This document shows positions 1-9,453 of a DNA stretch of 64,000 bases, one piece after another (position 1 is the stretch's first letter; each line of letters starts with the position of its first letter). The notes beneath the pieces were generated by a model that made no database searches, had not been told where the DNA came from, and worked only from the letters and a program-made list of their open reading frames with translations. This stretch comes from Bradyrhizobium guangxiense (GTDB lineage Bacteria > Pseudomonadota > Alphaproteobacteria > Rhizobiales > Xanthobacteraceae): the NCBI RefSeq assembly GCF_004114915.1, contig NZ_CP022219.1, positions 2,510,501 to 2,574,500 on the forward strand, given 5' to 3'. The position numbers and the translations under genes were made by a program.

Positions 1-645
1 CTGGCTGATAAAGGCGAGGCGCCAGGGCCGGCCGGCGGCATCGAGCGCGTCCGCGGCCCATTGCCGGAACAGGCAGCCGGGTGGGTAGAGTGCGAGGGGC
101 AGCGCGTCGTGCGGTGGCCCGACTGAATACGAGGCGGCCGCAGCCCACACCGCCTGCTCGCGTCGCAGCAACTCGCCGTCGCCGCGTCCCGCCGGGTGCA
201 TGGCGATGACGAGGTCGTAGGCCTCGCCGAGCCGGGCCGGCATCGTCGCGGTCAGCCCGGTCTCGATCTCGACCCGGATCTCCGGACGGCTCCTGGCGAA
301 TTGCGCCAGCAATGGCGGAATGACGATCGTGCCGTAGTCGTCCATCACGCCGAGGCGGACCACGGCTTCGTGCTTGCGCGCGCAGAGCGCATCGACGGCC
401 TCTGCATTGAGGTCGAGCAGCCGCTTCGCATAGACGAGGAGTTGGTCGCCTGCTGCAGTCAGTGCAACGCCGGCCCTGGTGCGTTGGAACAGTTTTGCGC
501 CGAGCCGTTCTTCCAGGCGCCTGATCTGGACGCTGACCGCGGATTGCGTCCGGTTGAGCGTCATGGCGGCGCGCGTGAAGGAGCGATGCTCGGCGACGGC
601 GGCGAAGGCCTTCAGCAGATCAGGATCGAGAACGGGTGCGGTCAT
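1..645 (-). CDS. LysR-family transcriptional regulator (C-terminus cut by window edge)
   Basis: The reading frame opens at an ATG on the minus strand and stays open for 215 codons to the window edge, so the C-terminus is missing. Residues about 7-66 form a typical LysR winged helix-turn-helix (LLKAFAAVAEHRSFTRAAM, then NRTQSAVSVQIRRLEERLGA). The rest looks like the start of the LysR substrate-binding domain. It is divergent from the DMT transporter gene with 89 bases between the two starts. LysR proteins commonly regulate the adjacent divergent gene, so control of that transporter is the natural inference. The effector cannot be read from the sequence. Confidence 0.9.
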   Translation of the reverse strand, partial: MTAPVLDPDLLKAFAAVAEHRSFTRAAMTLNRTQSAVSVQIRRLEERLGAKLFQRTRAGVALTAAGDQLLVYAKRLLDLNAEAVDALCARKHEAVVRLGVMDDYGTIVIPPLLAQFARSRPEIRVEIETGLTATMPARLGEAYDLVIAMHPAGRGDGELLRREQAVWAAAASYSVGPPHDALPLALYPPGCLFRQWAADALDAAGRPWRLAFISQ

Positions 646-734
646 GACGAAAACTTATCCTGGCATGACGGAAATTCCATTACCTGTTTGGGCGCGCCTC
701 GTATGCTGGTTTCAAAGCATCAAAGGGAGCAAGC

Positions 735-1646
735 ATGGGCGAGATCTCCGGCGTTCTGGCGGCGGTGCTGTCGAGCGGCCTCGGCGGCACCTCGATCGGC
801 GCGACGCGCTATCTCGTGGGCAGCATCGATCCGCTGGCGATCGGCTCGTTCCGGTTCGGCATCGGCTTCCTCCTGCTGTTACCTCTCACGGTGCTGCGCG
901 GCGATCGTTGGCCGGAACGAGGCGACTGGGCCGCCGCCATCGCGCTCGGCATCCTGTTCTTTGCGCTGTTCCCGATCCTGTTTAACGCGTCGCTGATGTT
1001 CACGACCGCCGCGCGCGGCGCGCTCGCTCTGTCGACCCTTCCGCTGTTGTCGCTCGTGATCGGCGCAGCTCTCGGCGTCGAGGCCCTGACCTGGCGCAAG
1101 TCGGTCGGCGTCGTGATCGCGACGGCTGGCGTTGCGGTCGCGCTGCTCTCCGACCTGGCCTCCGCGCCATCCGGCGCCTGGCGGGGCGATCTCCTGATGA
1201 TGGCGGCGGCGCTGTGCATGGCGCTCTACGGCATCTGGTCGAAGCCGCTGATCCGGCGCTCCGGCCCGATCGGTTTCACGACCATGAGCATGGCGGCGGG
1301 CGCCGTCTGCCTGATCCTGCTCTCCTATGTCCGCGGCAGCTTTGCACCGGTTGCCGGCTTCGGCGCGCCGCAATGGTTGGCGGCTGCTTATCTCGGTGCC
1401 TTCGGCGCGGCGCTCACCTTCTATCTCTGGGCCTTCGCGCTGGAGCGTACGACACCGACGCGCGTTGCGATCTCGGTGACGGTCAATCCGATCACGGCCT
1501 CGCTGGTCGGAGCCTGGCTGCTGAACGAACCGCTGCGCTGGAATCTGGCGGCCGGCATCGTCGCGGTTTTCGCCGGAATCTGGATCGCGACGACGACGGG
1601 ACGGCGCGCTCAGATGGCGAGGGCGCCCGTGTCAGGCCAAGTCTGA
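735..1646 (+). CDS. DMT-superfamily (EamA) transporter
   Basis: This is a 303-residue, strongly hydrophobic inner-membrane protein with about ten predicted membrane segments. It has two EamA-type halves (roughly residues 6-135 and 150-285), the usual length and organisation for drug/metabolite transporters of the RhaT/YdcZ/EamA type. The start ATG follows a purine-rich AAAGGGAG. Family members mostly export amino acids or small metabolites, and the substrate here is unknown. The divergent LysR gene suggests inducible expression. Confidence 0.9.
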   Translation: MGEISGVLAAVLSSGLGGTSIGATRYLVGSIDPLAIGSFRFGIGFLLLLPLTVLRGDRWPERGDWAAAIALGILFFALFPILFNASLMFTTAARGALALSTLPLLSLVIGAALGVEALTWRKSVGVVIATAGVAVALLSDLASAPSGAWRGDLLMMAAALCMALYGIWSKPLIRRSGPIGFTTMSMAAGAVCLILLSYVRGSFAPVAGFGAPQWLAAAYLGAFGAALTFYLWAFALERTTPTRVAISVTVNPITASLVGAWLLNEPLRWNLAAGIVAVFAGIWIATTTGRRAQMARAPVSGQV

Positions 1647-1648
1647 CA

Positions 1649-2041
1649 TCAGGCCGGGATCGTCCCCGGATATTGCGTCAGACCGTCGTCGAGCTTGAGC
1701 CAGGCGGGCTTCTCCGAGACCCAGATGTGCTCGGTCGGCGCGAAGGCGTTGCGATCGTCGAACACCGAGAGCGCGACGCCGGCCAGCGTGCCGTTGCGCC
1801 GCCACGCGAACAGGCGGGGGCCGCAGCGCTTGCAGAACACGCGGTCGATGTTCTCGGACGATGCATAGCGCGCCGTGTCACCCTCGACGGTCAGCGCGCG
1901 CTGGTCGAACTGCGCCCGGGCGAAGAAAGGCGAGCCCATCGCCTTCTGACAGAGGCGGCAATGGCAGATGCGGACGTTGAGCGGTTCACCCTCCGCCTTG
2001 AACCGCACCGCGCCGCACAGGCAGCCACCTTCCCGGATCAT
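1649..2041 (-). CDS. GFA-family (CENP-V/GFA fold) zinc protein
   Basis: This 130-residue protein carries the three cysteine clusters of the glutathione-dependent formaldehyde-activating enzyme family: GGCLCGAVRF near the N-terminus, CHCRLCQK in the middle and CKRCGP later. These normally bind two zinc ions. The start at MIREGG was preferred over an upstream in-frame start because it lies 7 bases after the stop of the preceding SDR gene, with a GAGGA ribosome-binding site overlapping that stop. It is the last gene of the minus-strand dehydratase/SDR operon. Most family members are of unknown function, and a link to sugar-acid metabolism is only positional. Confidence 0.85.
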   Translation of the reverse strand: MIREGGCLCGAVRFKAEGEPLNVRICHCRLCQKAMGSPFFARAQFDQRALTVEGDTARYASSENIDRVFCKRCGPRLFAWRRNGTLAGVALSVFDDRNAFAPTEHIWVSEKPAWLKLDDGLTQYPGTIPA

Positions 2042-2048
2042 GCTGTCC

Positions 2049-2795
2049 TCAATAAGTCGCGCGTCCGCCGGAAATGTCGAATACCGCGCCGGTGGAGAAG
2101 GCACAATCTTCGGATGCAAGCCATGCCACCATCGCGGCGAGTTCTTCCACCAGCACGAAGCGCGCCTTCGGGATCTTCGACAGCATGAAGTCGATATGCT
2201 GCTGCGTCATCTGGTCGAAGATCGCGGTCTTCGCGGCGGCCGGTGTCACCGCGTTGACGAGGATGTCATGTGCGGCGAGCTCCTTGCCGAGCGACTTCGT
2301 CAGCGCGATCAGGCCGGCCTTGGAGGCCGAATAGTGCGCGGCGTTCGGATTGCCCTCCTTGCCGGCGATCGAGGCGATGTTCACGATGCGCCCGTATTTC
2401 TGCTTGAGCATCATGGGCACGATCGCCTTTGAGACGATGAAGGGGCCGTCGAGGTTGATGCGCAGCACCTTGCGCCATTCCTCGAGGTCGGTCTCCCAGA
2501 CGGGCTTGTTGACGCCGGCGATGCCGGCATTGTTGACGAGGATGTCGATCTTGCCGAACGCGGCCAGCGTCGCATCGCGGGCCCGCTCGACGGCCGCGGT
2601 GTCGGTGACGTCGACCTTGAAGACGCGGACGCTGTCGCCGATCTCCTTCGCGGTCTTCTCGGCCAAGGCGGCATCGAAATCCCAGATCGCGACCTTGGCG
2701 CCGGAGGCAACGAAGCGCTCGGTGATCGCGCGGCCAAAGCCCTGCGCGCCGCCGGTGACGATTGCGACGCGGCCGTTGAGGTCGATCTTGTTCAT
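2049..2795 (-). CDS. SDR-family oxidoreductase
   Basis: This 248-residue classical short-chain dehydrogenase has the nucleotide-binding TGGAQGFGRA motif at about residues 15-24, NNAG near residue 88 and the catalytic Ser...YSASK (Tyr-x3-Lys) around residues 140-160. It resembles 3-oxoacyl-ACP reductase-type SDRs, but family similarity alone does not fix the substrate. It lies 17 bases downstream of another SDR gene and downstream of an IlvD/Edd dehydratase on the same strand. This suggests oxidation or reduction of a sugar-acid intermediate. The C-terminus ends in GGRATY, followed almost at once by the GFA gene. Confidence 0.88.
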   Translation of the reverse strand: MNKIDLNGRVAIVTGGAQGFGRAITERFVASGAKVAIWDFDAALAEKTAKEIGDSVRVFKVDVTDTAAVERARDATLAAFGKIDILVNNAGIAGVNKPVWETDLEEWRKVLRINLDGPFIVSKAIVPMMLKQKYGRIVNIASIAGKEGNPNAAHYSASKAGLIALTKSLGKELAAHDILVNAVTPAAAKTAIFDQMTQQHIDFMLSKIPKARFVLVEELAAMVAWLASEDCAFSTGAVFDISGGRATY

Positions 2796-2812
2796 GCCCG
2801 GTGCCTCTGGTG

Positions 2813-3544
2813 TCAGAGCATGTAGCCGCCGTCGACGACGAGATCGACGCCGGTGGTGAAGGCGCTTTCGTCGCTGCCGAGATAGACCGCCAGGGCCGCG
2901 ATCTCCTCGGCGGTGCCGAGCCGGCCCATTTTCTGGCGGGAGATGAACATCTCCTTGCCTTGCGGGCCTTGCGCGGCGGCGCGGTCGAGCATCGAGGGCG
3001 TCTCGACGGTGCCGGGGCAGATCGAGTTGCAGCGGATGCCCTTGGTGATGAAATCGAGCGCGACCGCGCGCGACAGCAGCGACACCGCCGCCTTCGACGA
3101 GCTGTAGACGTAGCGGTTTGCCGGCGGCCGCAGCGCCGCGCAGGACGAGATGTTCACGATGCTGCCGCCGCCGCCCGCGATCATGTCGGGCAGGAAGGCC
3201 TTGATGGTCCGGTGCATCGACTTGACGTTGAGGTCGAACGAAAAGTCAAAGTCCTCTTCGGAGCATTCCAGGATGGTGCCGTGGTGCACGAAGCCGGCGG
3301 CGTTGAGCAGGATGTCGATCTTGCCGATGCGCTTGGCAAAGGCGTTGACCTCGGCGGTGTTGCGGACGTCGAGCTTCGCGACCTCGGCGATGCCTTCCTT
3401 GGTCAGATCAGCGATGCCGGCTTCGTTGATGTCGGTGGCGATGACGGTTGCGCCTTCACGCGCGAATGCGATGGCGCATGCGCGCCCGATGCCTGCCGCG
3501 GCAGCCGTGACGACGGCGCGCTTTCCCTTGAGGCGGTCTGCCAT
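2813..3544 (-). CDS. SDR-family oxidoreductase, 2-keto-3-deoxy-sugar-acid dehydrogenase-like
   Basis: This 243-residue SDR has TAAAAGIGRA at the NAD(P) site, NAAG near residue 80 and YSSSK as the catalytic Tyr-Lys pair. The pattern resembles the BDH2/2-keto-3-deoxy-L-fuconate dehydrogenase branch, which is known to work after sugar-acid dehydratases in non-phosphorylating pathways. The start MADRLKG was chosen because AGGAGA lies just upstream; the longer frame has no such site and runs into an intergenic palindrome. It follows the IlvD-type dehydratase gene. Oxidation of the dehydratase product is a reasonable inference, not a demonstrated activity. Confidence 0.85.
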   Translation of the reverse strand: MADRLKGKRAVVTAAAAGIGRACAIAFAREGATVIATDINEAGIADLTKEGIAEVAKLDVRNTAEVNAFAKRIGKIDILLNAAGFVHHGTILECSEEDFDFSFDLNVKSMHRTIKAFLPDMIAGGGGSIVNISSCAALRPPANRYVYSSSKAAVSLLSRAVALDFITKGIRCNSICPGTVETPSMLDRAAAQGPQGKEMFISRQKMGRLGTAEEIAALAVYLGSDESAFTTGVDLVVDGGYML

Positions 3545-3569
3545 TTTCTTCTCCTTTGAATTTTCTGTC

Positions 3570-3675
3570 GTCATTCCGGGGCGCGCCTCTTGGCGCGAAC
3601 CCGGAATCGATCGGGCCACAGCGTCGGTGGATCAATGGATTCCGGGCTCCCGACTACGTCGCGCCCCGGAATGAC
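3570..3675. repeat. Intergenic palindrome, family A copy 1
   Basis: Perfect 15-base inverted arms (3570-3584 and 3661-3675, beginning GTCATTCCGGGGCGC) enclose a second, inner inverted pair around GGATTCCGGG. The element fills the gap between the dehydratase gene and the downstream SDR gene. Related copies occur at 17048-17155, 18782-18860 and 62978-63057. It can fold into a long hairpin, so it may affect mRNA stability or read-through between these operon genes. Confidence 0.85.
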
Positions 3676-3680
3676 CGTTG

Positions 3681-5510
3681 TCAGTGATTGTCCCGCGCCA
3701 CGCCGAACGTGCCGGCGACGTTCTGGTAGCGCGTGGCGAGCTCCATGCAGGCGCCGGTCGATTGCTGGCCGACCGTGTTGCGATAGATCTCCTGCCACGG
3801 CGTCTGGTTCGGCGGATGCTTGAAGCCGCCGCTGGCCTTCAGCTCGGCGTGGCGCTTCTTCAGCTCCTCGTCCGAGATCAGGATGTTGGCGCTGCCCTTG
3901 TTGAGGTCGATGCGGACCTTGTCGCCGGTCTTGAGGATCGCAAGACCGCCATTGGCGGCGGCTTCCGGCGAGGCGTTCAGGATCGAGGGCGAGCCGGAGG
4001 TGCCGGACTGGCGGCCGTCGCCGATGCAGGGCAGGGACAGGATGCCGCGCTTGATCAGCGCCGCCGGCGGCTGCATGTTCACGACCTCGGCGCCGCCGGG
4101 GTAGCCGATCGGGCCGGTGCCGCGGATGAACAGCACGCAGCGCTCGTCGATGTCGAGCGAGGGATCGTCGATCCGCTCGTGATAATCCTCCGGCCCCTCG
4201 AACACGATGGCGCGGCCCTCGAAGGCATTCGGGTCCTTGGCGTTGCTGAGATAGCGGTCGCGGAATTCCTTCGAGATCACTGAGGTCTTCATGATCGCGG
4301 AATCGAACAGATTGCCCTTCAGCACCAGGAAGCCGGCGTCCTTCACCAGCGGCTTGTCGTAGGCCCAGATCACGTCGTTGTCGGGGACCGGGGCGCTCTT
4401 GCAGTTCTCGCCGATGCCGCGGCCGTTGACGGTGACGGCGTCTTCATGGATGCGCTTGTGCTTCATCAATTCGCGAACCACGGCCGGCACGCCGCCGGCG
4501 CGGTGGAATTCCTCGCCGAGATAGAAGCCGGCCGGCTGCATGTTGACCAGGAGCGGCACGTCGTGGCCGACCTTCTGCCAGTCCTCGATGGTGAGCTCGA
4601 CCCCGATGTGGCGGGCGAGCGCATTGATGTGGATCGGTGCGTTGGTCGAGCCGCCGATCGCGGAGTTGATCACGATGCAGTTCTCGAACGCCTTGCGGGT
4701 GAGGATGTCCGAGGGCTTGAGGTCCTCCCACACCATCTCGACGATGCGTTTTCCGGTCTCGTAGGCGATCTGGCCGCGCTCGCGATAGGGGGCCGGAATC
4801 GCCGCGCAGCCCGGCAGCGAGAAGCCGAGCGCTTCGGCGAGGCCGTTCATGGTGGAGGCCGTGCCCATGGTGTTGCAATGGCCGACCGAGGGCGCGGAGG
4901 AGGCCACGATCTCCATGAACTCCTCATAGTCGATCTCGCCCGCGGCGAGCCGCTCGCGGGATTTCCAGACGATGGTGCCGGAGCCGGTGCGCTCGCCATT
5001 GTGCCAGCCGTTGAGCATCGGACCGCCCGACAGCACGATCGCGGGCAGGTTCACGGTCGCCGCCGCCATCATGCAGGCCGGCGTGGTCTTGTCGCAGCCG
5101 GTGGTGAGCACGACGCCGTCGAGCGGGTAGCCGTAGAGGATCTCGACGAGGCCGAGATAGGCGAGGTTGCGGTCGAGCGCCGCGGTCGGGCGCTTGCCGG
5201 TCTCCTGGATCGGATGGGTCGGGAATTCCATCGCAATGCCGCCGGCCTCGCGGATGCCCTCGCGGACGCGATGGGCGAGCTCGAGATGGTGGCGGTTGCA
5301 GGGCGAGAGGTCGTTGCCGGTCTGCGCGATGCCGATGATCGGCTTGCCGGACTGCAGCTCGGCGCGGGGAAGGCCGTAATTGAGGTAGCGCTCCATGTAG
5401 AGCGCGGTCATGCCCGGATTATGCGGGTTGTTGAACCATTCCTGCGAGCGAAGGTGGCGTCGCGTACCGGTGCTGGCGGGGGCGTGCCCATTGGTTGGCT
5501 TTTTTGTCAT
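3681..5510 (-). CDS. IlvD/Edd-family sugar-acid dehydratase
   Basis: This 609-residue enzyme of the dihydroxyacid/phosphogluconate dehydratase family has the three cysteines expected to hold the iron-sulfur cluster: Cys71 in SPCNRHH, Cys139 in TTGCDKTTP and Cys211 in VGHCNTMG. Length and motifs fit the pentonate/hexonate dehydratase branch (L-arabinonate, D-xylonate and related acids) better than IlvD itself. These enzymes remove water from an aldonic acid to give a 2-keto-3-deoxy acid. The ATG start has GGAGAAA just upstream; an upstream TTG is less likely. KDG kinase and KDPG aldolase genes across the LacI gene suggest a six-carbon acid as substrate. Confidence 0.9.
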   Translation of the reverse strand: MTKKPTNGHAPASTGTRRHLRSQEWFNNPHNPGMTALYMERYLNYGLPRAELQSGKPIIGIAQTGNDLSPCNRHHLELAHRVREGIREAGGIAMEFPTHPIQETGKRPTAALDRNLAYLGLVEILYGYPLDGVVLTTGCDKTTPACMMAAATVNLPAIVLSGGPMLNGWHNGERTGSGTIVWKSRERLAAGEIDYEEFMEIVASSAPSVGHCNTMGTASTMNGLAEALGFSLPGCAAIPAPYRERGQIAYETGKRIVEMVWEDLKPSDILTRKAFENCIVINSAIGGSTNAPIHINALARHIGVELTIEDWQKVGHDVPLLVNMQPAGFYLGEEFHRAGGVPAVVRELMKHKRIHEDAVTVNGRGIGENCKSAPVPDNDVIWAYDKPLVKDAGFLVLKGNLFDSAIMKTSVISKEFRDRYLSNAKDPNAFEGRAIVFEGPEDYHERIDDPSLDIDERCVLFIRGTGPIGYPGGAEVVNMQPPAALIKRGILSLPCIGDGRQSGTSGSPSILNASPEAAANGGLAILKTGDKVRIDLNKGSANILISDEELKKRHAELKASGGFKHPPNQTPWQEIYRNTVGQQSTGACMELATRYQNVAGTFGVARDNH

Positions 5511-5647
5511 TGGTTTCTCCTGCAATGCAAACGCACTGGCGTTCCGTCCATCTACATCAGTCTTGGGCTGTCGGCTTGTGCAACGCCCAACGGAGCGAAC
5601 GATGGATCGCTGGCCCGCTGGCGGGGCGTTTCCTCACAAATCCGATA

Positions 5648-6748
5648 CTAGTCGTGGCCACTTGGTAACGCTACCATTTTGTTCGCGGCAGCCGCACCCG
5701 AAATGGCTGGCCTGCTGTCCGCATGGCGCGACGACGAGCTTTGCCGCTCGATCACCTTGAATCCGAGATCGAGCACCGGCTGCTCCGGGCGCCGTCCGTC
5801 GATCGCCTCGATCAGCATGGCGGCGGCGGTCTTGCCCATCTCGTAACGGTTGGTGCGCACGCTGGTGAGGGTAGGGACGGCGGACGCCATGAATTCGAGG
5901 TCGTTGAAGCCGACGATCGCGATCTGGTCGGGGACCGCGATCTCGCGGCGCCGGCATTCGAACAGAACGCCGAGTGCGAGGTCGTCATTGGCACAGAACA
6001 CCGCGTCGAGATCGGGCTCCCGCGCCAGCAGATCCGTGAAGAGCGCGCCGCCCAGCGTCACCGAGGTCGGCGTCGCGGTCGTGACGACGAGGCGCTGGTC
6101 GAACAGTCCGGCGTCCTTCATGGCAGAGACATATCCGTCGAGACGCCGCTGCACACGCGGATCCATGCGCGCCCCGACGAATCCGATTCTGCGGCGGCCC
6201 TGTTCGAACAGATGCGCAACCGCTGCGCGGGCTGCATCGTAGTGCGAAAAGCCGATCATCATGTCGACCGGATCGGGACCGATCTCCATGATCTGCACGA
6301 TCGGGCAGTCGGCGGCCTCCAGCATCGCGCGCGATTCTGCGGTCTGGTCGATGCCGGTGACGATCAGCCCGGCCGGCTTCTGCGCAAGAAACAGGCGCAG
6401 CAGCTTCTCTTCCTGGAGAATGCTGTAGCGCGTGTTGGACAGCTGGATCGAGTAGCGGCTGCCTTCGGACGCATCGTAGATGCCGCGCAGCACGTCCGAG
6501 AACACGTTGTTGGTGAGAGAGGGGATCAGGACACCGATCACCTCGGTGCGTTGCGAGGCCAGCGCGCGGGCCGCAAGGTTCGGGACATAGCCGAGCTCCT
6601 TGGCGGCGCTCTCGACCCGGGTCCGCTTGGCGACCGACAAGGCTTCGGGATTACGGAAGAAGCGGGACGCCGTAATCGGGCTGACGCCGGCAAGCTCGGC
6701 GACTTCCGCCAGTCGGATTTTGCCTGACTTGGTGCGTTTTCGACCCAT
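5648..6748 (-). CDS. LacI-family transcriptional regulator of the sugar-acid genes
   Basis: This 366-residue protein has an N-terminal LacI helix-turn-helix (RLAEVAELAGVSPITASRFF, residues about 12-31), the hinge-helix segment NLAARALASQRT and a periplasmic-binding-protein-like sensor domain to about residue 335. It resembles GntR-type members of the family. It sits between the dehydratase operon (same strand) and the divergent ABC transporter operon. Matching 14-base operator-like sequences occur just upstream of each operon, one of them inside the last codons of this gene. Repression relieved by a sugar acid or its lactone is inferred. Confidence 0.92.
   Translation of the reverse strand: MGRKRTKSGKIRLAEVAELAGVSPITASRFFRNPEALSVAKRTRVESAAKELGYVPNLAARALASQRTEVIGVLIPSLTNNVFSDVLRGIYDASEGSRYSIQLSNTRYSILQEEKLLRLFLAQKPAGLIVTGIDQTAESRAMLEAADCPIVQIMEIGPDPVDMMIGFSHYDAARAAVAHLFEQGRRRIGFVGARMDPRVQRRLDGYVSAMKDAGLFDQRLVVTTATPTSVTLGGALFTDLLAREPDLDAVFCANDDLALGVLFECRRREIAVPDQIAIVGFNDLEFMASAVPTLTSVRTNRYEMGKTAAAMLIEAIDGRRPEQPVLDLGFKVIERQSSSSRHADSRPAISGAAAANKMVALPSGHD
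5663..5676. promoter_or_regulatory. Candidate LacI operator for the dehydratase operon
   Basis: The sequence TGGTAACGCTACCA has perfect five-base arms (TGGTA/TACCA) around ACGC, the usual size and CG-centred shape of LacI-family operators. It overlaps the last codons of the LacI gene, about 150 bases upstream of the dehydratase start. It matches the site at 6791-6804 at 11 of 14 positions. Binding is inferred. Confidence 0.55.
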
Positions 6749-6790
6749 TTGCTGCTCTTAACACAGTCAGTCCCGCAAACAAAGGAACGT

Positions 6791-6804
6791 TGACAGCGCT
6801 ACCA
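6791..6804. promoter_or_regulatory. Candidate LacI operator overlapping a promoter-like element
   Basis: TGACAGCGCTACCA has an AGCGCT centre and shares 11 of 14 bases with the site at 5663-5676. A TTGACA -35-like hexamer (6790-6795) overlaps it, with TAACCA 17 bases further as a weak -10. It lies in the divergent gap between the LacI gene and the ABC transporter operon, so occupancy would be expected to block one or both promoters. Confidence 0.5.
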
Positions 6805-6950
6805 GCAACGACTAACCAAAGACAAATTGCCAAAACCGCTCAAACTGCCGACAATGTTGCCCGCTAAGATCGGGCTTCGTTCGGCGAAGTCTGAAAAAAC
6901 AAGACGGTCGCGGCGCTAGAGGCGTCGTGGACTTTCGAGGAGGGAGCTAG

Positions 6951-8018
<1,068 letters not shown>

Positions 8019-8069
8019 GGCGAAACAAGACTAAGACTAGACAATAAAAAGCATCACAGGGAGGACGAC

Positions 8070-9389
8070 ATGAGAGACTTTACCCGCCGGACTCTGCTTC
8101 AAGGCGGAACGGCACTGGCTGCAACCGGCATGCTCACCGGGCCGGCACTGTTCGACTTCGCCAAGGCCTGGGCGCAGAGCGCGCCCTGGAAGGCGGAGCC
8201 GGGCGCGAAGCTGACCGTGATGCGGTGGAAGCGCTTCGTGCCGGCGGAAGACGATGCGTTCAATGCGATGGTCGCGGCGTTCAAGGCGGCCACCGGCACC
8301 GAGATGAACGTGTTCAGCGAGTCCTTTGAGGATGTGCAGCCCAAGGCCTCGGTTGCCGCCAATACCGGCTCCGGCCTCGATCTCGCCTGGGGCTTGCACA
8401 CGCTGCCGCAGCTGTTCCCCACCAAAGTGCTGAAGATGAACGACGTCGCCGATTATCTCGGCAAGAAGTACGGCGGCTGGACCGATGCGGCCGCCAAGAC
8501 CTGCAAGCTCGGCAATGACTGGCTCGGCATTCCCGTCGCCACCAACGGCGGTTACATGACCTACCGCAAGTCGGCGCTCGACAAGGCCGGCTTCAAGGAA
8601 TTCCCGAAGGACTTCCCTGGCTTCCTCGAGATGTGCAAGGCCCTGAAGGCGAACAACACCCCGGCCGGCTTCGCGCTCGGACACGCCTCAGGCGACGGCA
8701 ATTCGTGGCTGCACTGGGTGCTGTGGGGCCACGGCGCCTACACGGTCGACCAGAACGACAAGATCATCATCAACTCGCCGGAGACGGCGAAGGCGCTGGA
8801 ATATTGCAAGGCGCTGTACGACAGCTTCATCCCGGGCACGGCGTCCTGGAACGATTCCTCCAACAACAAGGCGTTCCTCGCCGGCGAGCTCTATTGCACC
8901 GCGAACGGCATCTCGATCTACGTCGCCGCCAAGACCGATGCGAGCAAGAAGGAGCTCGCCGAGGACACCTATCACGCGCTCTGGCCGGTCGGACCTGTCG
9001 GCAAGCCGACCGAGCTGCAGCTTGCGCTGCCGATCCTCGCCTTCAACTTCACCAAATATCCGAACGCGGCGAAGGCCTTCGTCGCCTTCATGCTGGAGAA
9101 GGAGAACTACGAGAAGTGGCTGGACGGCGCGCAGGGCTATCTGACGCAGACCTTGAACGCCTATGAATCGGCGCCGATCTGGACGGCCGATCCCAAGAAC
9201 GCCGTGTTCTCGCAGGCCTCCAAGCGCACGCTGCCGGCCTCGGGTATCGGTACGGTCGGCGAGAAGGCGGCAACTGCGATCGCCGACTTCATCGTCGTCG
9301 ACATGTTCGCCAATTACTGCACCGGCGCCAAGGATGCGAAGGGCGCTATGGCGGAAGCCGAGCGCCAGCTGAAGCGCATCTATCGCTGA
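8070..9389 (+). CDS. Sugar ABC transporter substrate-binding protein, probable Tat substrate
   Basis: This 439-residue periplasmic binding protein is of family 1 type (MalE/UgpB-like). The N-terminus TRRTLLQGGTALAATG carries a twin-arginine pair at residues 6-7 followed by a hydrophobic stretch and an AWAQS cleavage region, suggesting export by the Tat system. It should deliver the sugar or sugar acid to the permeases encoded next. A strong hairpin immediately follows the stop codon, consistent with the binding protein being made in excess of the membrane subunits. The ligand is unknown; the neighbouring catabolic genes suggest an aldonic acid or its parent sugar. Confidence 0.92.
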   Translation: MRDFTRRTLLQGGTALAATGMLTGPALFDFAKAWAQSAPWKAEPGAKLTVMRWKRFVPAEDDAFNAMVAAFKAATGTEMNVFSESFEDVQPKASVAANTGSGLDLAWGLHTLPQLFPTKVLKMNDVADYLGKKYGGWTDAAAKTCKLGNDWLGIPVATNGGYMTYRKSALDKAGFKEFPKDFPGFLEMCKALKANNTPAGFALGHASGDGNSWLHWVLWGHGAYTVDQNDKIIINSPETAKALEYCKALYDSFIPGTASWNDSSNNKAFLAGELYCTANGISIYVAAKTDASKKELAEDTYHALWPVGPVGKPTELQLALPILAFNFTKYPNAAKAFVAFMLEKENYEKWLDGAQGYLTQTLNAYESAPIWTADPKNAVFSQASKRTLPASGIGTVGEKAATAIADFIVVDMFANYCTGAKDAKGAMAEAERQLKRIYR

Positions 9390-9399
9390 CGGTCACGGG

Positions 9400-9423
9400 G
9401 CGGGCGGCCATCCGGCCGCCCGC
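9400..9423 (+). terminator. Hairpin between binding-protein and permease genes
   Basis: Perfect 10-base GC arms (9400-9409 and 9414-9423) surround a four-base loop, 11 bases after the binding-protein stop. No T-run follows. It is better read as an mRNA-stabilising or attenuating hairpin within the operon than as a full terminator. Confidence 0.6.
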
Positions 9424-9453
9424 TCGTCAACATTTCGATCAGGGATATCGGGC

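Noticed and set aside
196..996. Plus-strand frame of 266 codons at the left edge
   Set aside because: It is the antisense of the LysR gene and overlaps the start of the DMT gene; the LysR reading explains the same bases far better.
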